DNA from: Clostridium sp. TW13
GTDB lineage: Bacteria > Bacillota > Clostridia > Clostridiales > Clostridiaceae
NCBI RefSeq assembly: GCF_024345225.1
Contig: NZ_BROD01000001.1
Span: forward strand, 2,490,362 to 2,554,361
Direction of reading: 5' to 3'
Length of the DNA: 64,000 nt
The notes below the pieces were generated by a model. The model ran no database searches and was not told the origin of the DNA. It saw nothing but the letters and a program-made list of their open reading frames with translations. The position numbers and the translations under genes are program-made. Positions 1-8,272 of this stretch are shown piece after piece; positions within the stretch are counted from its first letter, which is position 1; each line of letters starts with the position of its first letter.

Positions 1-155
1 TGCTTTAGGCTACTTCTTGTACCGTTCTTTTCACCCCAAGCCTTCTCATTGCCACTTTTTCTAGGAATATAAATATATTCTCCATCAACATATTCCTGAA
101 TTATTTCAATTATTTCTTTTGGTAACACCTTTTTTGCCTTAACATACCTCATCAT
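1..155 (-). CDS. CD3324-family (Mor-like HTH) protein, partial
   Basis: The first 51 residues of a minus-strand gene that runs off the left edge. The peptide begins with two adjacent Met codons and continues with VLPKEIIEIIQEYVDGEYIY, then IPRK and WGEKNGTR. This pattern is known from the small (about 90 residue) CD3324 proteins of clostridia, which carry a helix-turn-helix related to the Mor activator of phage Mu. A GAGGAGG ribosome site at 163-169 supports this start. Its role is presumably DNA binding. The target is unknown and the C-terminal half, with the recognition helix, is outside the window. Confidence 0.7.
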   Translation of the reverse strand, partial: MMRYVKAKKVLPKEIIEIIQEYVDGEYIYIPRKSGNEKAWGEKNGTRSSLK

Positions 156-189
156 GTATTGCCCCTCCTCAAATCCTTTTTCATTTGAG

Positions 190-295
190 GCAAAGACTAT
201 TATAAAGCAAGCAAATGTATCTACCTAAATATTTTTAATAGATTAGGCTCCAAACAAAACATTACTTACTATTTATCATAGTCTTTGCATGGAGC
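190..295 (-). promoter_or_regulatory. interleaved inverted repeats upstream of the CD3324 gene
   Basis: An 11-bp perfect inverted repeat (190-200 with 278-288, GCAAAGACTAT arms) is interleaved with a 6-bp one (247-252 with 290-295, GCTCCA arms). In the minus-strand transcript the arms occur in pseudoknot order, so they could form a pseudoknot or alternative hairpins between the possible leader peptide and the regulator gene. This is structural evidence only. The rest of 156-570 holds the terminator of the next gene and AT-rich sequence. Confidence 0.3.
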
Positions 296-327
296 ATTTT
301 TGGTGCAGAACACTTATGTATAAACAT
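262..327 (-). CDS. possible 21-residue leader peptide
   Basis: A short open frame (MFIHKCSAPKMLHAKTMINS plus K) follows an AGGGGG ribosome site about 9 bases upstream of its ATG. It lies in the leader of the CD3324-type gene and overlaps both right-hand arms of the inverted repeats found there. No homologue is recognised. It could be a regulatory leader peptide or chance coding. Confidence 0.25.
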   Translation of the reverse strand: MFIHKCSAPKMLHAKTMINSK

Positions 328-472
328 TATATTTTCCCCCTTATGTTACACTTGTAATATTTGTAATTATATTTTAAAGTAATTATATCTTTTAATATAA
401 TCTGGTAAATTTATTATATCATAAATAAGTATATGCTTAAATAAATCCTGTAATTATTCACAAAATTGAAAA

Positions 473-537
473 GCCATAGAAATTGAGATTTTCATACAAA
501 ATTCACACTTTCGTACAAAATATCTCACCTCTATGGC
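473..537 (-). terminator. terminator of the CAP-domain gene
   Basis: Arms GCCATAG (473-479) and CTATGGC (531-537), extended inward by GAGAT/ATCTC pairs, form a long hairpin 34 bases past the stop of the CAP-domain gene. On the minus strand it is followed by a short T-rich stretch. Confidence 0.55.
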
Positions 538-570
538 ATTCATATTATACTTTTTTAAAGCCTAATTTAA

Positions 571-1485
571 TTATTTATAGAACTCCTGAGTTGCATAGTA
601 TGTGTCGCCTATCTTATAAACTCCAATTCCTATACTACTAAAGTTTGTTGATAATATGTTAGCTCTATGTCCTGGTGAGTTCATCCAGTTTGTCATAAAG
701 TTATCAGCTAAAGTAGAGTTTCCTGTCACGCCACCAATGTAAGCTATATTTTCTCCCCAAGCCATGTAATTAACTCCATCAGCCTTCATTATGTCAGCCA
801 TAAGTTTACCTTCAGGATTTTTGTGGTCAAAGTAACCTCTATCCCCCATGTCTTGAGATTTAATTCTTGCATAATGCTCCATTGTTGAATTGTAACTTAA
901 TTGTGGAACACCTGCTTTTGCTCTTTCTTGGTTAACCTTATTAAATATTAGTTGTTCTATTTCTGCTATAAATTTATCACTTGAAGCTGTACTTTGAGTT
1001 GTTGTACTTGGTTTAGTAGCAGTTGATGTACTAGTACTTGGTGATTTTGCAGTAGAACCATTAGTCGTTTGTTTTGTAGTATTTGATTTAAAGTAACTTG
1101 TCCAATTACTTGCTGAATTACTACAGTTTCCTGCTTGATCATTTGAAAATATTGTAACCTTATTTGCTGTTCCATTATTTGGTGCAGCTTGTACACCAAC
1201 TTTCGAATTATTAGCTACTGTTGCTGCATTTGAAGATGCTGGACAATTGCTTGTACCATTTTTAGTTGATGAATTTTGGGCTATATTTAAATCTTTAATA
1301 TCTTTTGTATTTGCTGTTGTACCAACTAAATTTGTATTATTTGCATTTAGAGCTTGTGCCTTCGTTTGCACAGCTGAATTAGCTGCTGTTGTATTATTAA
1401 CCTTGGAAACTCCGAAAGCAGCCATACCTAGGCTTAAAATTACTCCTGATGTAGCTAATACTTTTATGATTTTATTATTTTTCAT
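571..1485 (-). CDS. secreted CAP-domain (SCP/YkwD-like) protein
   Basis: 304 residues. The N-terminus has Lys/Asn residues and a hydrophobic stretch (about 8-28), giving a signal peptide. A low-complexity Asn/Thr/Ser linker spans roughly 30-175. The C-terminal domain (about 178-304) carries CAP-family signatures: ARIKSQDMGDRGYFDH, WGENIAY, and NSPGHRANIL followed by GIGVYKIGDTYYATQEF. The family includes B. subtilis YkwD and spore-coat-associated proteins of clostridia. These are secreted or wall-associated and their molecular function is mostly unknown. The start is fixed by GAGGAGG upstream. It is monocistronic, with its own terminator. The linker contains scattered Cys residues (as in TSNCPASS and AGNCSNS). 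Confidence 0.9.
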   Translation of the reverse strand: MKNNKIIKVLATSGVILSLGMAAFGVSKVNNTTAANSAVQTKAQALNANNTNLVGTTANTKDIKDLNIAQNSSTKNGTSNCPASSNAATVANNSKVGVQAAPNNGTANKVTIFSNDQAGNCSNSASNWTSYFKSNTTKQTTNGSTAKSPSTSTSTATKPSTTTQSTASSDKFIAEIEQLIFNKVNQERAKAGVPQLSYNSTMEHYARIKSQDMGDRGYFDHKNPEGKLMADIMKADGVNYMAWGENIAYIGGVTGNSTLADNFMTNWMNSPGHRANILSTNFSSIGIGVYKIGDTYYATQEFYK

Positions 1486-1848
1486 AATTAATTCCTCCTC
1501 AGATCTGTTTTAATAGCCTGTGCCTATAAGTTAACATAGAATTATGCATGAGTTCAAAGGAGTTTATTGGTACTATATGAATTATATTTCCTCAATTCGT
1601 AAATTATCTAAGGAAATTATAGGAAACCAAATTATAGAAAAACATTTCAAAACCATTACATATCAATACATTACGCGTATATTTTGAGCAAAACTTTAGG
1701 CCTAATTTCTTAGTAAATTAAACCACTAAATCCATCAGATACTTGTTCAGAATATTAAGATTTTTCATCAAATTCAATCTCACTATTATTGGAGACCTTA
1801 TCTAAAGCCAAATTCTAATACTTTTTTAATAATGATAAACGCATAAAA
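1486..1848. other. intergenic region, no gene seen
   Basis: About 360 bases between the CAP-domain start and the stop of the MerR-methyltransferase gene. It holds the GAGGAGG ribosome site of the former and AT-rich sequence. I see no convincing terminator, RNA structure or reading frame. Confidence 0.5.
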
Positions 1849-2916
1849 TTAATCCTTCTGCTCTTTATTTTTTTCAATCTCAACTATCCATGTAAAATTA
1901 ACTATATGTTCACTGTAAATCTTATAATTTAATGAATATACATATGCCTTTAATTCAACTAAGTTTGTATAATGCTTAGATTCTATTACCTCCCATAAAT
2001 CCTGCCTACCTTTTCCCAAAAGATTCTTTCTACACTTTTCTCTTTCTTCATTATTAGAAAACATAAAATCTGCAATGATTATCTTCCCATCATCTTTTAT
2101 ATACTCCATCATATTTTCCAATGCCTCTTTCTTCTCATCGGAAGTTAAGCCGTGAAAAGCATATGTTGAAACTAACACATCAACATAACTTTTTTCTATA
2201 GGTTTGTCTAAAAAATTACCCAATTTAAATTTTAAATGTTTATATTTCTTTTTTGCCTGCAAAATCATCTCTAGACTCTGATCAATTCCTAGTATATCTA
2301 TTTCACTGCTTAATTCACCGCATAGATTTCCTGTGCCACAGCCTATATCAACTACAGTTTTAGCTTTACTCTTAGTTATCTTCTCTCTTACTAAGGATAG
2401 CACTTCATCATATTTCTCAAATAAACCAAGCTCATCATCTAACCTATCTCTAACCATTTTGTCAAACTTAACTGCCTTATTATCAAATTCCAACATATTT
2501 ATCCACCTTATTCTCTCTGTCCTATTGTCTTTTATACTTATATCAACATTATCTAGGAAGGATTTCTTATCTGTCTCTGTATCAGCTTCTAATAATTTAT
2601 CTATATTATTTATCAGTGTATCTTTTACATTATTCAATTCAAAAATTTTTCTCTCTACTGCTTTAAGTTGAAGGTACAGTCCCCTAGTAAATTCTTGATT
2701 TTCATTATCACTTTTATCCATAAGCTTTTTTATATCTTTTAATGAGAATCCTAATTCTCTAAGTAAGATTACAGTTCTTAACTTATTTAAATCTTCTTCA
2801 CTATAATTTCTATAATTATTTTTTTCTCTTTTAGGGATCACTATTCCATAACTTTCATAAACAATTAAGGACTTAACTGTTAAATTAAGATTTCTACATA
2901 CCTCATTCGTATTCAT
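1849..2916 (-). CDS. MerR regulator fused to a SAM-dependent methyltransferase
   Basis: 355 residues. The N-terminus is a MerR helix-turn-helix (1-70: NLNLTVKSLIVYESYGIV, YRNYSEEDLNKL, RELGFSLKDIKKLM), followed by a dimerisation helix (about 80-112). The C-terminal part (about 145-345) is a class I methyltransferase with SAM motif I at 187-200 (TVVDIGCGTGNL) and a downstream LVSTYAFHGL strand. In MerR proteins the C-terminal domain senses the inducer, so a methyltransferase there may bind or modify the signal molecule. The RYYE of typical MerR proteins reads VYES here. The gene is preceded by a textbook MerR promoter, which implies autoregulation. No target gene is adjacent in the same transcript. 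Confidence 0.85.
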   Translation of the reverse strand: MNTNEVCRNLNLTVKSLIVYESYGIVIPKREKNNYRNYSEEDLNKLRTVILLRELGFSLKDIKKLMDKSDNENQEFTRGLYLQLKAVERKIFELNNVKDTLINNIDKLLEADTETDKKSFLDNVDISIKDNRTERIRWINMLEFDNKAVKFDKMVRDRLDDELGLFEKYDEVLSLVREKITKSKAKTVVDIGCGTGNLCGELSSEIDILGIDQSLEMILQAKKKYKHLKFKLGNFLDKPIEKSYVDVLVSTYAFHGLTSDEKKEALENMMEYIKDDGKIIIADFMFSNNEEREKCRKNLLGKGRQDLWEVIESKHYTNLVELKAYVYSLNYKIYSEHIVNFTWIVEIEKNKEQKD

Positions 2917-2933
2917 TAAATCACCCCAATAAA

Positions 2934-2964
2934 AGTATAAACTCTACCCTTTGGGTAGAGTCAA
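2934..2964 (-). promoter_or_regulatory. MerR-type promoter/operator with 19-bp spacer
   Basis: On the minus strand: -35 TTGACT (2959-2964), 19-bp spacer, -10 TATACT (2934-2939). The spacer is filled by the inverted repeat CTCTACCC / GGGTAGAG around AAA. The over-long spacer with a dyad is the known hallmark of promoters activated by DNA distortion by MerR proteins. It lies just before the MerR-methyltransferase gene. Confidence 0.8.
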
Positions 2965-2972
2965 TACTTTAT

Positions 2973-4406
2973 CTAATAAAATTTAATCTCTTCATAGTCA
3001 ACTTCATTAAGTAATCCTGCAATTATATCCTTTCTTTGCTTATTTAAACTATCTATAAACTGGATAAAATATTCCTGCCATTCAAACTCCATTTCTTTTT
3101 TACTTTCAATAATTTCTGATAGATTTGCTTCACCATCTCTAAGTTCCTCATAAAATACTAGTTTCACTATTATTGTAAGTTCAATTTCTCCTAATGTTTC
3201 AAATATAAATTTATACTCTTCACCAAAAAGGCAGTCTGAATTAAGAATATCTATAAAATCTTGTAGAGAATAAACTTGTGTTTTTATTATTTCAACTTTA
3301 TCTTTAACATCTGATTTCTCTATTATTTTACTAATAATCAAATTAAAATCTTGTTCACTCATCCTCTTCCCTTCATCAAATGTAAAATTAAACTTTTGTA
3401 CTTCTTCCTCTTCAACTACCATAATGCTTCTTAAACAATTATTATCTACAACATTTATCACCCTTTTTTTCAACTGCTCTTTATATTTATCTATATAATC
3501 TAAGAGAAAAGGATTAATAATTTTCAACTCATCAATAACTGTTTGGACTGCTATATTAATAAAAGAATATATGGCTTTCTTATTATTAACACCTAACTTT
3601 TCTTCTAAGAACTTAAATTGATTTTTATTGATAAAAAGTTCAGCTGCTTTATTCCCTGATAGAACAGAAAAAATAGAATTATTTATTACTATTTCAAATA
3701 TATTTATCAATTCTATATTGTGATTTAATCTACACATTTTTTCATACCCTATTAAAAGCTTTTTTATGTTCTCAATTAAGAAAAACCTGCAAAACTCTGT
3801 CTCAATATCTAAATGCTCCAGATAATTTTTTATATATGAAACACCTCTTACCTTCATATCATCAAAAACTAAAGGATAATCAATGCTAGCTAATGCATAA
3901 TGATTTTCAAAAATTATATTATATTTTTCGAAAAAATATGGTATGCCCTCATCAAGAGTAATATTATACGACTCTAAATCTAACTGCAATCTATTTTTAT
4001 TTATTTTTTTGTACAGTTTTCTAGTTTCAATAACACATATTCTTATTTGTTCTATCCCTGCTTCATATATATGCTTTAATTCTTTTTGCTTTAGCTCACC
4101 AATTGCAGCTTTTACACTATTAAGTTCAAGTAAATGAAAATCTATAGCATATAGAATGGAGTTAAGTAAGTTCTCAGTAGTTTCAACAGTAACAGAAGTA
4201 CTTTCTCCCTTTGTATATCTCAGAATCAGCTCTTTTAATAATTCCGTTAATTTCAATTGAATATTGAATATTTCCTCCTCACTAATTAGCCTACTTTTTC
4301 TTCCTTCATTAATAATCGAGATTAGATATTGATTTTTATTCACTGCTTTTAAATTTACTTCTGATTTGTTAGTTTCTAAAAGATTATTTTTATCACTTAA
4401 ATTCAT
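2973..4406 (-). CDS. DUF6179-type protein of unknown function
   Basis: 477 residues, mostly charged and helical, with no signal peptide or clear membrane segment, so probably cytoplasmic. The sequence resembles the DUF6179 family (ISEEEIFNIQLKLTELLKEL near the N-terminus, repeated Ile/Leu-rich helices, acidic C-terminal tail). It starts 18 bases after the stop of a DUF6323-type gene, and the two are known neighbours in clostridia, which suggests a joint function. No catalytic motif is visible and I assign no activity. A GAGAGG ribosome site precedes the start. The next gene downstream has its own MerR promoter. Confidence 0.7.
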   Translation of the reverse strand: MNLSDKNNLLETNKSEVNLKAVNKNQYLISIINEGRKSRLISEEEIFNIQLKLTELLKELILRYTKGESTSVTVETTENLLNSILYAIDFHLLELNSVKAAIGELKQKELKHIYEAGIEQIRICVIETRKLYKKINKNRLQLDLESYNITLDEGIPYFFEKYNIIFENHYALASIDYPLVFDDMKVRGVSYIKNYLEHLDIETEFCRFFLIENIKKLLIGYEKMCRLNHNIELINIFEIVINNSIFSVLSGNKAAELFINKNQFKFLEEKLGVNNKKAIYSFINIAVQTVIDELKIINPFLLDYIDKYKEQLKKRVINVVDNNCLRSIMVVEEEEVQKFNFTFDEGKRMSEQDFNLIISKIIEKSDVKDKVEIIKTQVYSLQDFIDILNSDCLFGEEYKFIFETLGEIELTIIVKLVFYEELRDGEANLSEIIESKKEMEFEWQEYFIQFIDSLNKQRKDIIAGLLNEVDYEEIKFY

Positions 4407-4424
4407 AACTAATACCTCTCCATT

Positions 4425-4856
4425 CTAACCTTTCCTATAATTAACAGAAAACTCTTCTAACAAACTGTTTAATAATTCTATAGATCCTTCACAAGAATTT
4501 TCAAACAAATCTTTCATCAATTCAATAAGTTTATCATCAGAAATTTTGTCTTTAGTTTCATTTCGCAAATAGTAGAACGTTTCTTGTAAGTCATTTATAC
4601 TCCTTACATAATTATTTTGATTTATAAATGATGAATAACTAAAAAGTTTCATTATTTTTTCTGTAGCCTGCAAGCTCAGTTCAACTCTTCCATAATTATT
4701 CAATACCTTATCTCTTGTATTAATTATTTGCTTTGCATCCTCTAAAGTTATTACTAACCCCTGTTCATTTATTTGCTCATTAATTTTTAGCAGTTCATTA
4801 GCATAGGGTTCACTTAATCTTGTTAGATCAAAATTAAAAATATTAGGCAAATTCAT
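4425..4856 (-). CDS. DUF6323-type protein of unknown function
   Basis: 143 residues, cytoplasmic and helical. Features shared with the DUF6323 family are LTRLSEPYANELL, LVITLEDAKQIINTRDKVLN, GRVELSLQATEKIM, FYYLRNETKDKISDDKLIEL and a C-terminal ENSCEGSIELL. It is the first gene of a two-gene operon with the DUF6179-type gene 18 bases downstream. An AAGGAGAG ribosome site precedes the start. Function unknown; the conserved pairing is the main clue. Confidence 0.7.
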   Translation of the reverse strand: MNLPNIFNFDLTRLSEPYANELLKINEQINEQGLVITLEDAKQIINTRDKVLNNYGRVELSLQATEKIMKLFSYSSFINQNNYVRSINDLQETFYYLRNETKDKISDDKLIELMKDLFENSCEGSIELLNSLLEEFSVNYRKG

Positions 4857-5238
4857 AATTTTCTCTCCTTCGAAATATTCTTATTGACTTTTCATCCAAT
4901 GTATGATATAATAAAATATTATAGTTTAGATATAATATATTAAAGGAATTCTATAAATTTGTCAATTTTTTTAAATTCAAAAGGCTGTATGATTTTCATA
5001 CAGCCTTTTCTGTTATTCAAATGCTTAATTTTTTATATATTTTTAGTTACCACTAATGTTCTATAAAATTATTGCCATTTTATGTGCACTTCATTGAAAT
5101 TAGTACTATAATTAAAATACTATAAAATTCTAATTACCAATAATACTAGCAGTAAAAATCAATGTATCTATTCTATTTTCAAATCTGAGTGGGCACTAAC
5201 TCTAAGATATAGTTAATTGTAATTTGTTAAATCTGTCA
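4857..5238. other. intergenic region with one terminator
   Basis: About 380 bases. Apart from the hairpin at 4979-5009 and the presumed promoter of the DUF6323 gene (AT-rich, 4890-4960), 5010-5238 shows no reading frame or structure that I can support. Confidence 0.5.
4979..5009 (-). terminator. terminator hairpin
   Basis: AAAAGGCTGTATG and CATACAGCCTTTT arms around a short loop form a strong, nearly symmetric hairpin. It lies about 230 bases beyond the stop of the beta-propeller gene and shields the DUF6323 operon. It could work in both directions. Confidence 0.7.
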
Positions 5239-6567
5239 TTATCTATCCTTAATAAATAAATCTATAACTTTCTCTGTTTTGTAATGTCCATAGTACCAGC
5301 TACTTGTATAATCTTCTACACCAAAACTTAAGTTATCCGCAAGTTTTGTTTCAATACCATTTTTAGTTTTCCATAAGCTAAATGAATCTCCAATCGCTCT
5401 TACAAATAATATCTCATCATACTTTATATATCTTGGCATGAAATCAAAGTATTTACTACTAGTTATTTGTCTTTTATTAAGTGTTTCTGCATCAACCTCA
5501 TAAATATAATGAGGTTGATTTTGCCATATTCTTAAGATTGGTACATTACCCTTTTCCATATCATACTCTAAACTTTTAGTTACAGAAAATAATATTTTTT
5601 TCCCATCCTCAGAATAACAAGGCATCATTTCAACTTTATCTTTAAATGGTACTTCCGTAAATTTAGCCGTCTTAATATCTAATATTCCTAAAGTCTTATC
5701 GGCAAACATTTCTCGTCCCCCACCTTTTATAATAGCAATTATATTGCTATCTACTGGGTTAGGAGAAATATTATTTTTATATGCTAAAGCATTCATGTTT
5801 TTATTATTATCTAAATCAAAATTTTTCTCACCACTATTAAATTGGATAAATTTATTATTTACAACGTCATATACGGCAAATTCATTAACATCAGCTGACA
5901 TAGATGCTGAGTTTGGTTTATTCCATATATAAATATACTTATCATCCCTTGATATCCTAGATATATTTGGCGTACTCCCTATTGCAATAATGGTTGTTGG
6001 TACACCTGAAAGCAACAATTTCTCTTCCTTATTACTCAAACTGTAACTAATTATGCCCATATCCTGTAAAGATGTAGATTTTGCTCCATACTCTGGCCTT
6101 TTGTTTGCATAAATTAAATCTTTACTATTAAAATTAATATTATAATAATAGTACTCATTATTAATAATTTTTTCAGATTTCTTTGTATTTGAATTATATA
6201 ATGACATACCTTTATCTTCTGTAGAATACACTAATTCTCCTGCATTATTCCAAGTGTATGACATTGCACTAGAGTCTACCTTTACTATATCTGCTTTTTT
6301 TATATCACATACATATAAATCATCATTCTTTATATATGCCACCTTATCCCCATTCTTAGATATTAAGGGGTTCTTAATTTTATTTCCTTTATCAAGCATA
6401 GTTATTGAATTCTCTTGAAGTGTTGAAATATATAAACCGTCTTTTGCTACATATACAACAAATTCATCCTCATTAAGTGATGAATCTAATTTATTGTCTT
6501 TAGCAAATATATTTGTAGGTATAAAAAATAATATAACAGTCAATATAAACATATTTATCTTTTTCAT
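5239..6567 (-). CDS. secreted beta-propeller (TolB/WD40-like) protein
   Basis: 442 residues from the chosen start. GGAGGTGG lies 5 bases before the ATG at 6567, so the longer frame to 6594 is not needed. A signal peptide is clear (MKKINMFILTVILFFIPTNIFA, cut after FAKD). The mature part is a series of beta-strand repeats of the TolB/DPP-IV propeller kind, such as LISKNGDKVAYIKND, AGELVYSTEDKG, YSEDGKKILFSVT and YIKYDEILFV. No protease catalytic domain follows, so a binding or scaffold role outside the membrane is likely. The ligand is unknown. It is monocistronic, between divergent promoters and a downstream terminator. Confidence 0.75.
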   Translation of the reverse strand: MKKINMFILTVILFFIPTNIFAKDNKLDSSLNEDEFVVYVAKDGLYISTLQENSITMLDKGNKIKNPLISKNGDKVAYIKNDDLYVCDIKKADIVKVDSSAMSYTWNNAGELVYSTEDKGMSLYNSNTKKSEKIINNEYYYYNINFNSKDLIYANKRPEYGAKSTSLQDMGIISYSLSNKEEKLLLSGVPTTIIAIGSTPNISRISRDDKYIYIWNKPNSASMSADVNEFAVYDVVNNKFIQFNSGEKNFDLDNNKNMNALAYKNNISPNPVDSNIIAIIKGGGREMFADKTLGILDIKTAKFTEVPFKDKVEMMPCYSEDGKKILFSVTKSLEYDMEKGNVPILRIWQNQPHYIYEVDAETLNKRQITSSKYFDFMPRYIKYDEILFVRAIGDSFSLWKTKNGIETKLADNLSFGVEDYTSSWYYGHYKTEKVIDLFIKDR

Positions 6568-6752
6568 AAGCCACCTCCACATCATTAAAAACACTTTCTA
6601 TTAAATATAAATTTATTCTTACCTGTTAAAACACATATATTCGTTAATAATTTTACGTTTAACAATTTAAAAATTTTTGTTAGCTGTAATATATTCTATT
6701 TTATGCTACTATTTATCTATGAAAATAATTATTTAACGAAAGGATGATATAA

Positions 6753-7631
6753 ATGATTTATAGCTTAGAAAATTCTAAGATTAAAATTACCGCTAGTACT
6801 CATGGTGGAGAACTTCATTCAATAACAGGCAAAGATACTGGTACCGAATACCTTTGGGATGGTAATCCAACATATTGGAAGTATCACGCCCCAATACTAT
6901 TCCCTATTATAGGAAAGGTAACAGATTTAAAATACAAAGTAGATGGCAAAATCTATGAACTGCCTCAACATGGCCTAGCAAGAACTTCAGAATTTAATCT
7001 ATTATCTCAAACTGAAGACTCAATTAGCTTTGAATTAAAATATTCAGATGACTCCTTAATGGTATACCCATTTAAATTTTCATTGATAAGCACTTATAAG
7101 CTTTCTGATAATTCACTTACTGTAAATTATCAGGTTAGGAATCTAGACACTACAGATATCCTATTTTCTATAGGAGCACATCCTGCATTTATGTGTCCTA
7201 TAAACCAAAACGAGTCCTTAGATGATTATTATCTACAATTTAATGAAAAAGAAACATCTTCAATTTTTGTTCCAACAAAAGAAGTTTTTCTTACTCATGA
7301 AAAGAATGAATATCTAAATAATTCTGCTGAAATTAAGCTATCAAAAGACACATTCAAAAATGATGTTTTGATATTTGATAATTTGAAGTCTAACAAAATC
7401 ACTATAAAATCTAGAAATTGCACCAAGTCTTTATCAGTAGAATTTGGAGACTTCCCTTATCTAGGTATATGGGCTCCCCCTACTGGTGCACCATTTATCT
7501 GTATAGAGCCTTGGTTTGGACATGCAGATTATGAAGATTTTCATGGTGAATTTAAAGACAAGGAAGGTGTAATTAGCCTGCCAACCAACAAAGAATTTAA
7601 CTGTAGCTATACCATTACTATTACTGAGTAA
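6753..7631 (+). CDS. aldose 1-epimerase family protein (LacX-like)
   Basis: 292 residues, the usual length for the LacX/YeaD-type branch of the mutarotase superfamily. Visible features are a beta-rich fold with HGGELHSITGKDTGTEYLWDG at the N-terminus, HAPILFPIIGKV, LPQHGLARTSEF (family His), IGAHPAFMCP (second His) and IEPWFGHADYED near the C-terminus. Family members interconvert anomers of sugars or bind phosphosugars; the substrate here is not known. GAAAGGATG precedes the start. The gene diverges from the propeller gene and ends in two successive terminators, so it is transcribed alone. Confidence 0.85.
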   Translation: MIYSLENSKIKITASTHGGELHSITGKDTGTEYLWDGNPTYWKYHAPILFPIIGKVTDLKYKVDGKIYELPQHGLARTSEFNLLSQTEDSISFELKYSDDSLMVYPFKFSLISTYKLSDNSLTVNYQVRNLDTTDILFSIGAHPAFMCPINQNESLDDYYLQFNEKETSSIFVPTKEVFLTHEKNEYLNNSAEIKLSKDTFKNDVLIFDNLKSNKITIKSRNCTKSLSVEFGDFPYLGIWAPPTGAPFICIEPWFGHADYEDFHGEFKDKEGVISLPTNKEFNCSYTITITE

Positions 7632-7655
7632 AGATAATCATATTATACTTGTTGC

Positions 7656-7690
7656 TAGAAAAGGTTTTATTTAACCTTTTCTATTTTTTA
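7656..7690 (+). terminator. terminator of the epimerase-like gene
   Basis: Arms AGAAAAGGTT and AACCTTTTCT, followed by ATTTTTT on the plus strand, 25 bases after the stop. Confidence 0.8.
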
Positions 7691-7737
7691 GACGTGTTTG
7701 TTTAATTAAAGCAAACTCACTATAGTACATATAACAT

Positions 7738-7784
7738 AAATGCAATAATGTTCAACAACATTTGTCGAACATTATTGCATTTTT
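7738..7784 (+). terminator. second terminator hairpin
   Basis: Sixteen-base arms AAATGCAATAATGTTC and GAACATTATTGCATTTT flank a 13-base loop and end in a T run. It stands in tandem with the previous terminator and insulates the lipoprotein operon. The stretch 7785-7984 holds only AT-rich promoter sequence. Confidence 0.75.
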
Positions 7785-7984
7785 CCATATATACCCTTTA
7801 TTCATTTTCTTTCATCAATTCAACTCAGCACTTGAATTCAAGGCATATTAAACATATTCTTTATGTCAGCATTTCTAAAAAGAAAAAATTTTTTTTAATT
7901 TCTTTAAAAAAATCATTAAAGTTCTTACTACATTTTTCGACAATATAATTGAAATCTTAGTTTTAATGAAGGAGTGATTGCTTT

Positions 7985-8236
7985 ATGAACAAGTTACTAC
8001 TTGGACTGATTATTATTTCAACAATATTCCTTTACGGGTGTTCAAGTAAAGTTAGTAATAACGTTGAAAATAATATTAGAAGTTCCATAAACTCAAACAA
8101 AAAGCCTATTCCTGAATTATCAACTCAACAAAAAAATCAAATTAAATCAAAAATAAAACCAGCTTTAAATGATATAGATGACGCCTTAAAATCACTTCAA
8201 GATCCTAGTGATATTAATGTAGATTCTATAAATTAA
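7985..8236 (+). CDS. small lipoprotein
   Basis: 83 residues with a type II signal peptide: MNKLLLGLIIISTIFLYGCS, where LYGC is the lipobox and Cys19 the lipidated residue. The mature part is short, polar and helical (STQQKNQIKSKIKPALNDID). A GAAGGAG ribosome site precedes the ATG. The next gene starts 36 bases downstream on the same strand and also encodes an exported helical protein, so the two probably form an operon acting at the cell surface. No homologue family is recognised. Confidence 0.75.
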   Translation: MNKLLLGLIIISTIFLYGCSSKVSNNVENNIRSSINSNKKPIPELSTQQKNQIKSKIKPALNDIDDALKSLQDPSDINVDSIN

Positions 8237-8272
8237 TAATAAATAGAGTATATACTAAGGAGAGGATTATTT

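Noticed and set aside
1486-1848. Riboswitch upstream of the CAP-domain gene
   Set aside because: I compared the leader with the c-di-GMP type by eye and found no conserved core, only short AT-rich matches.
7748-7948. 66-residue frame in the terminator region
   Set aside because: It begins inside a terminator hairpin, lacks a ribosome site and is AT-rich low-complexity sequence.
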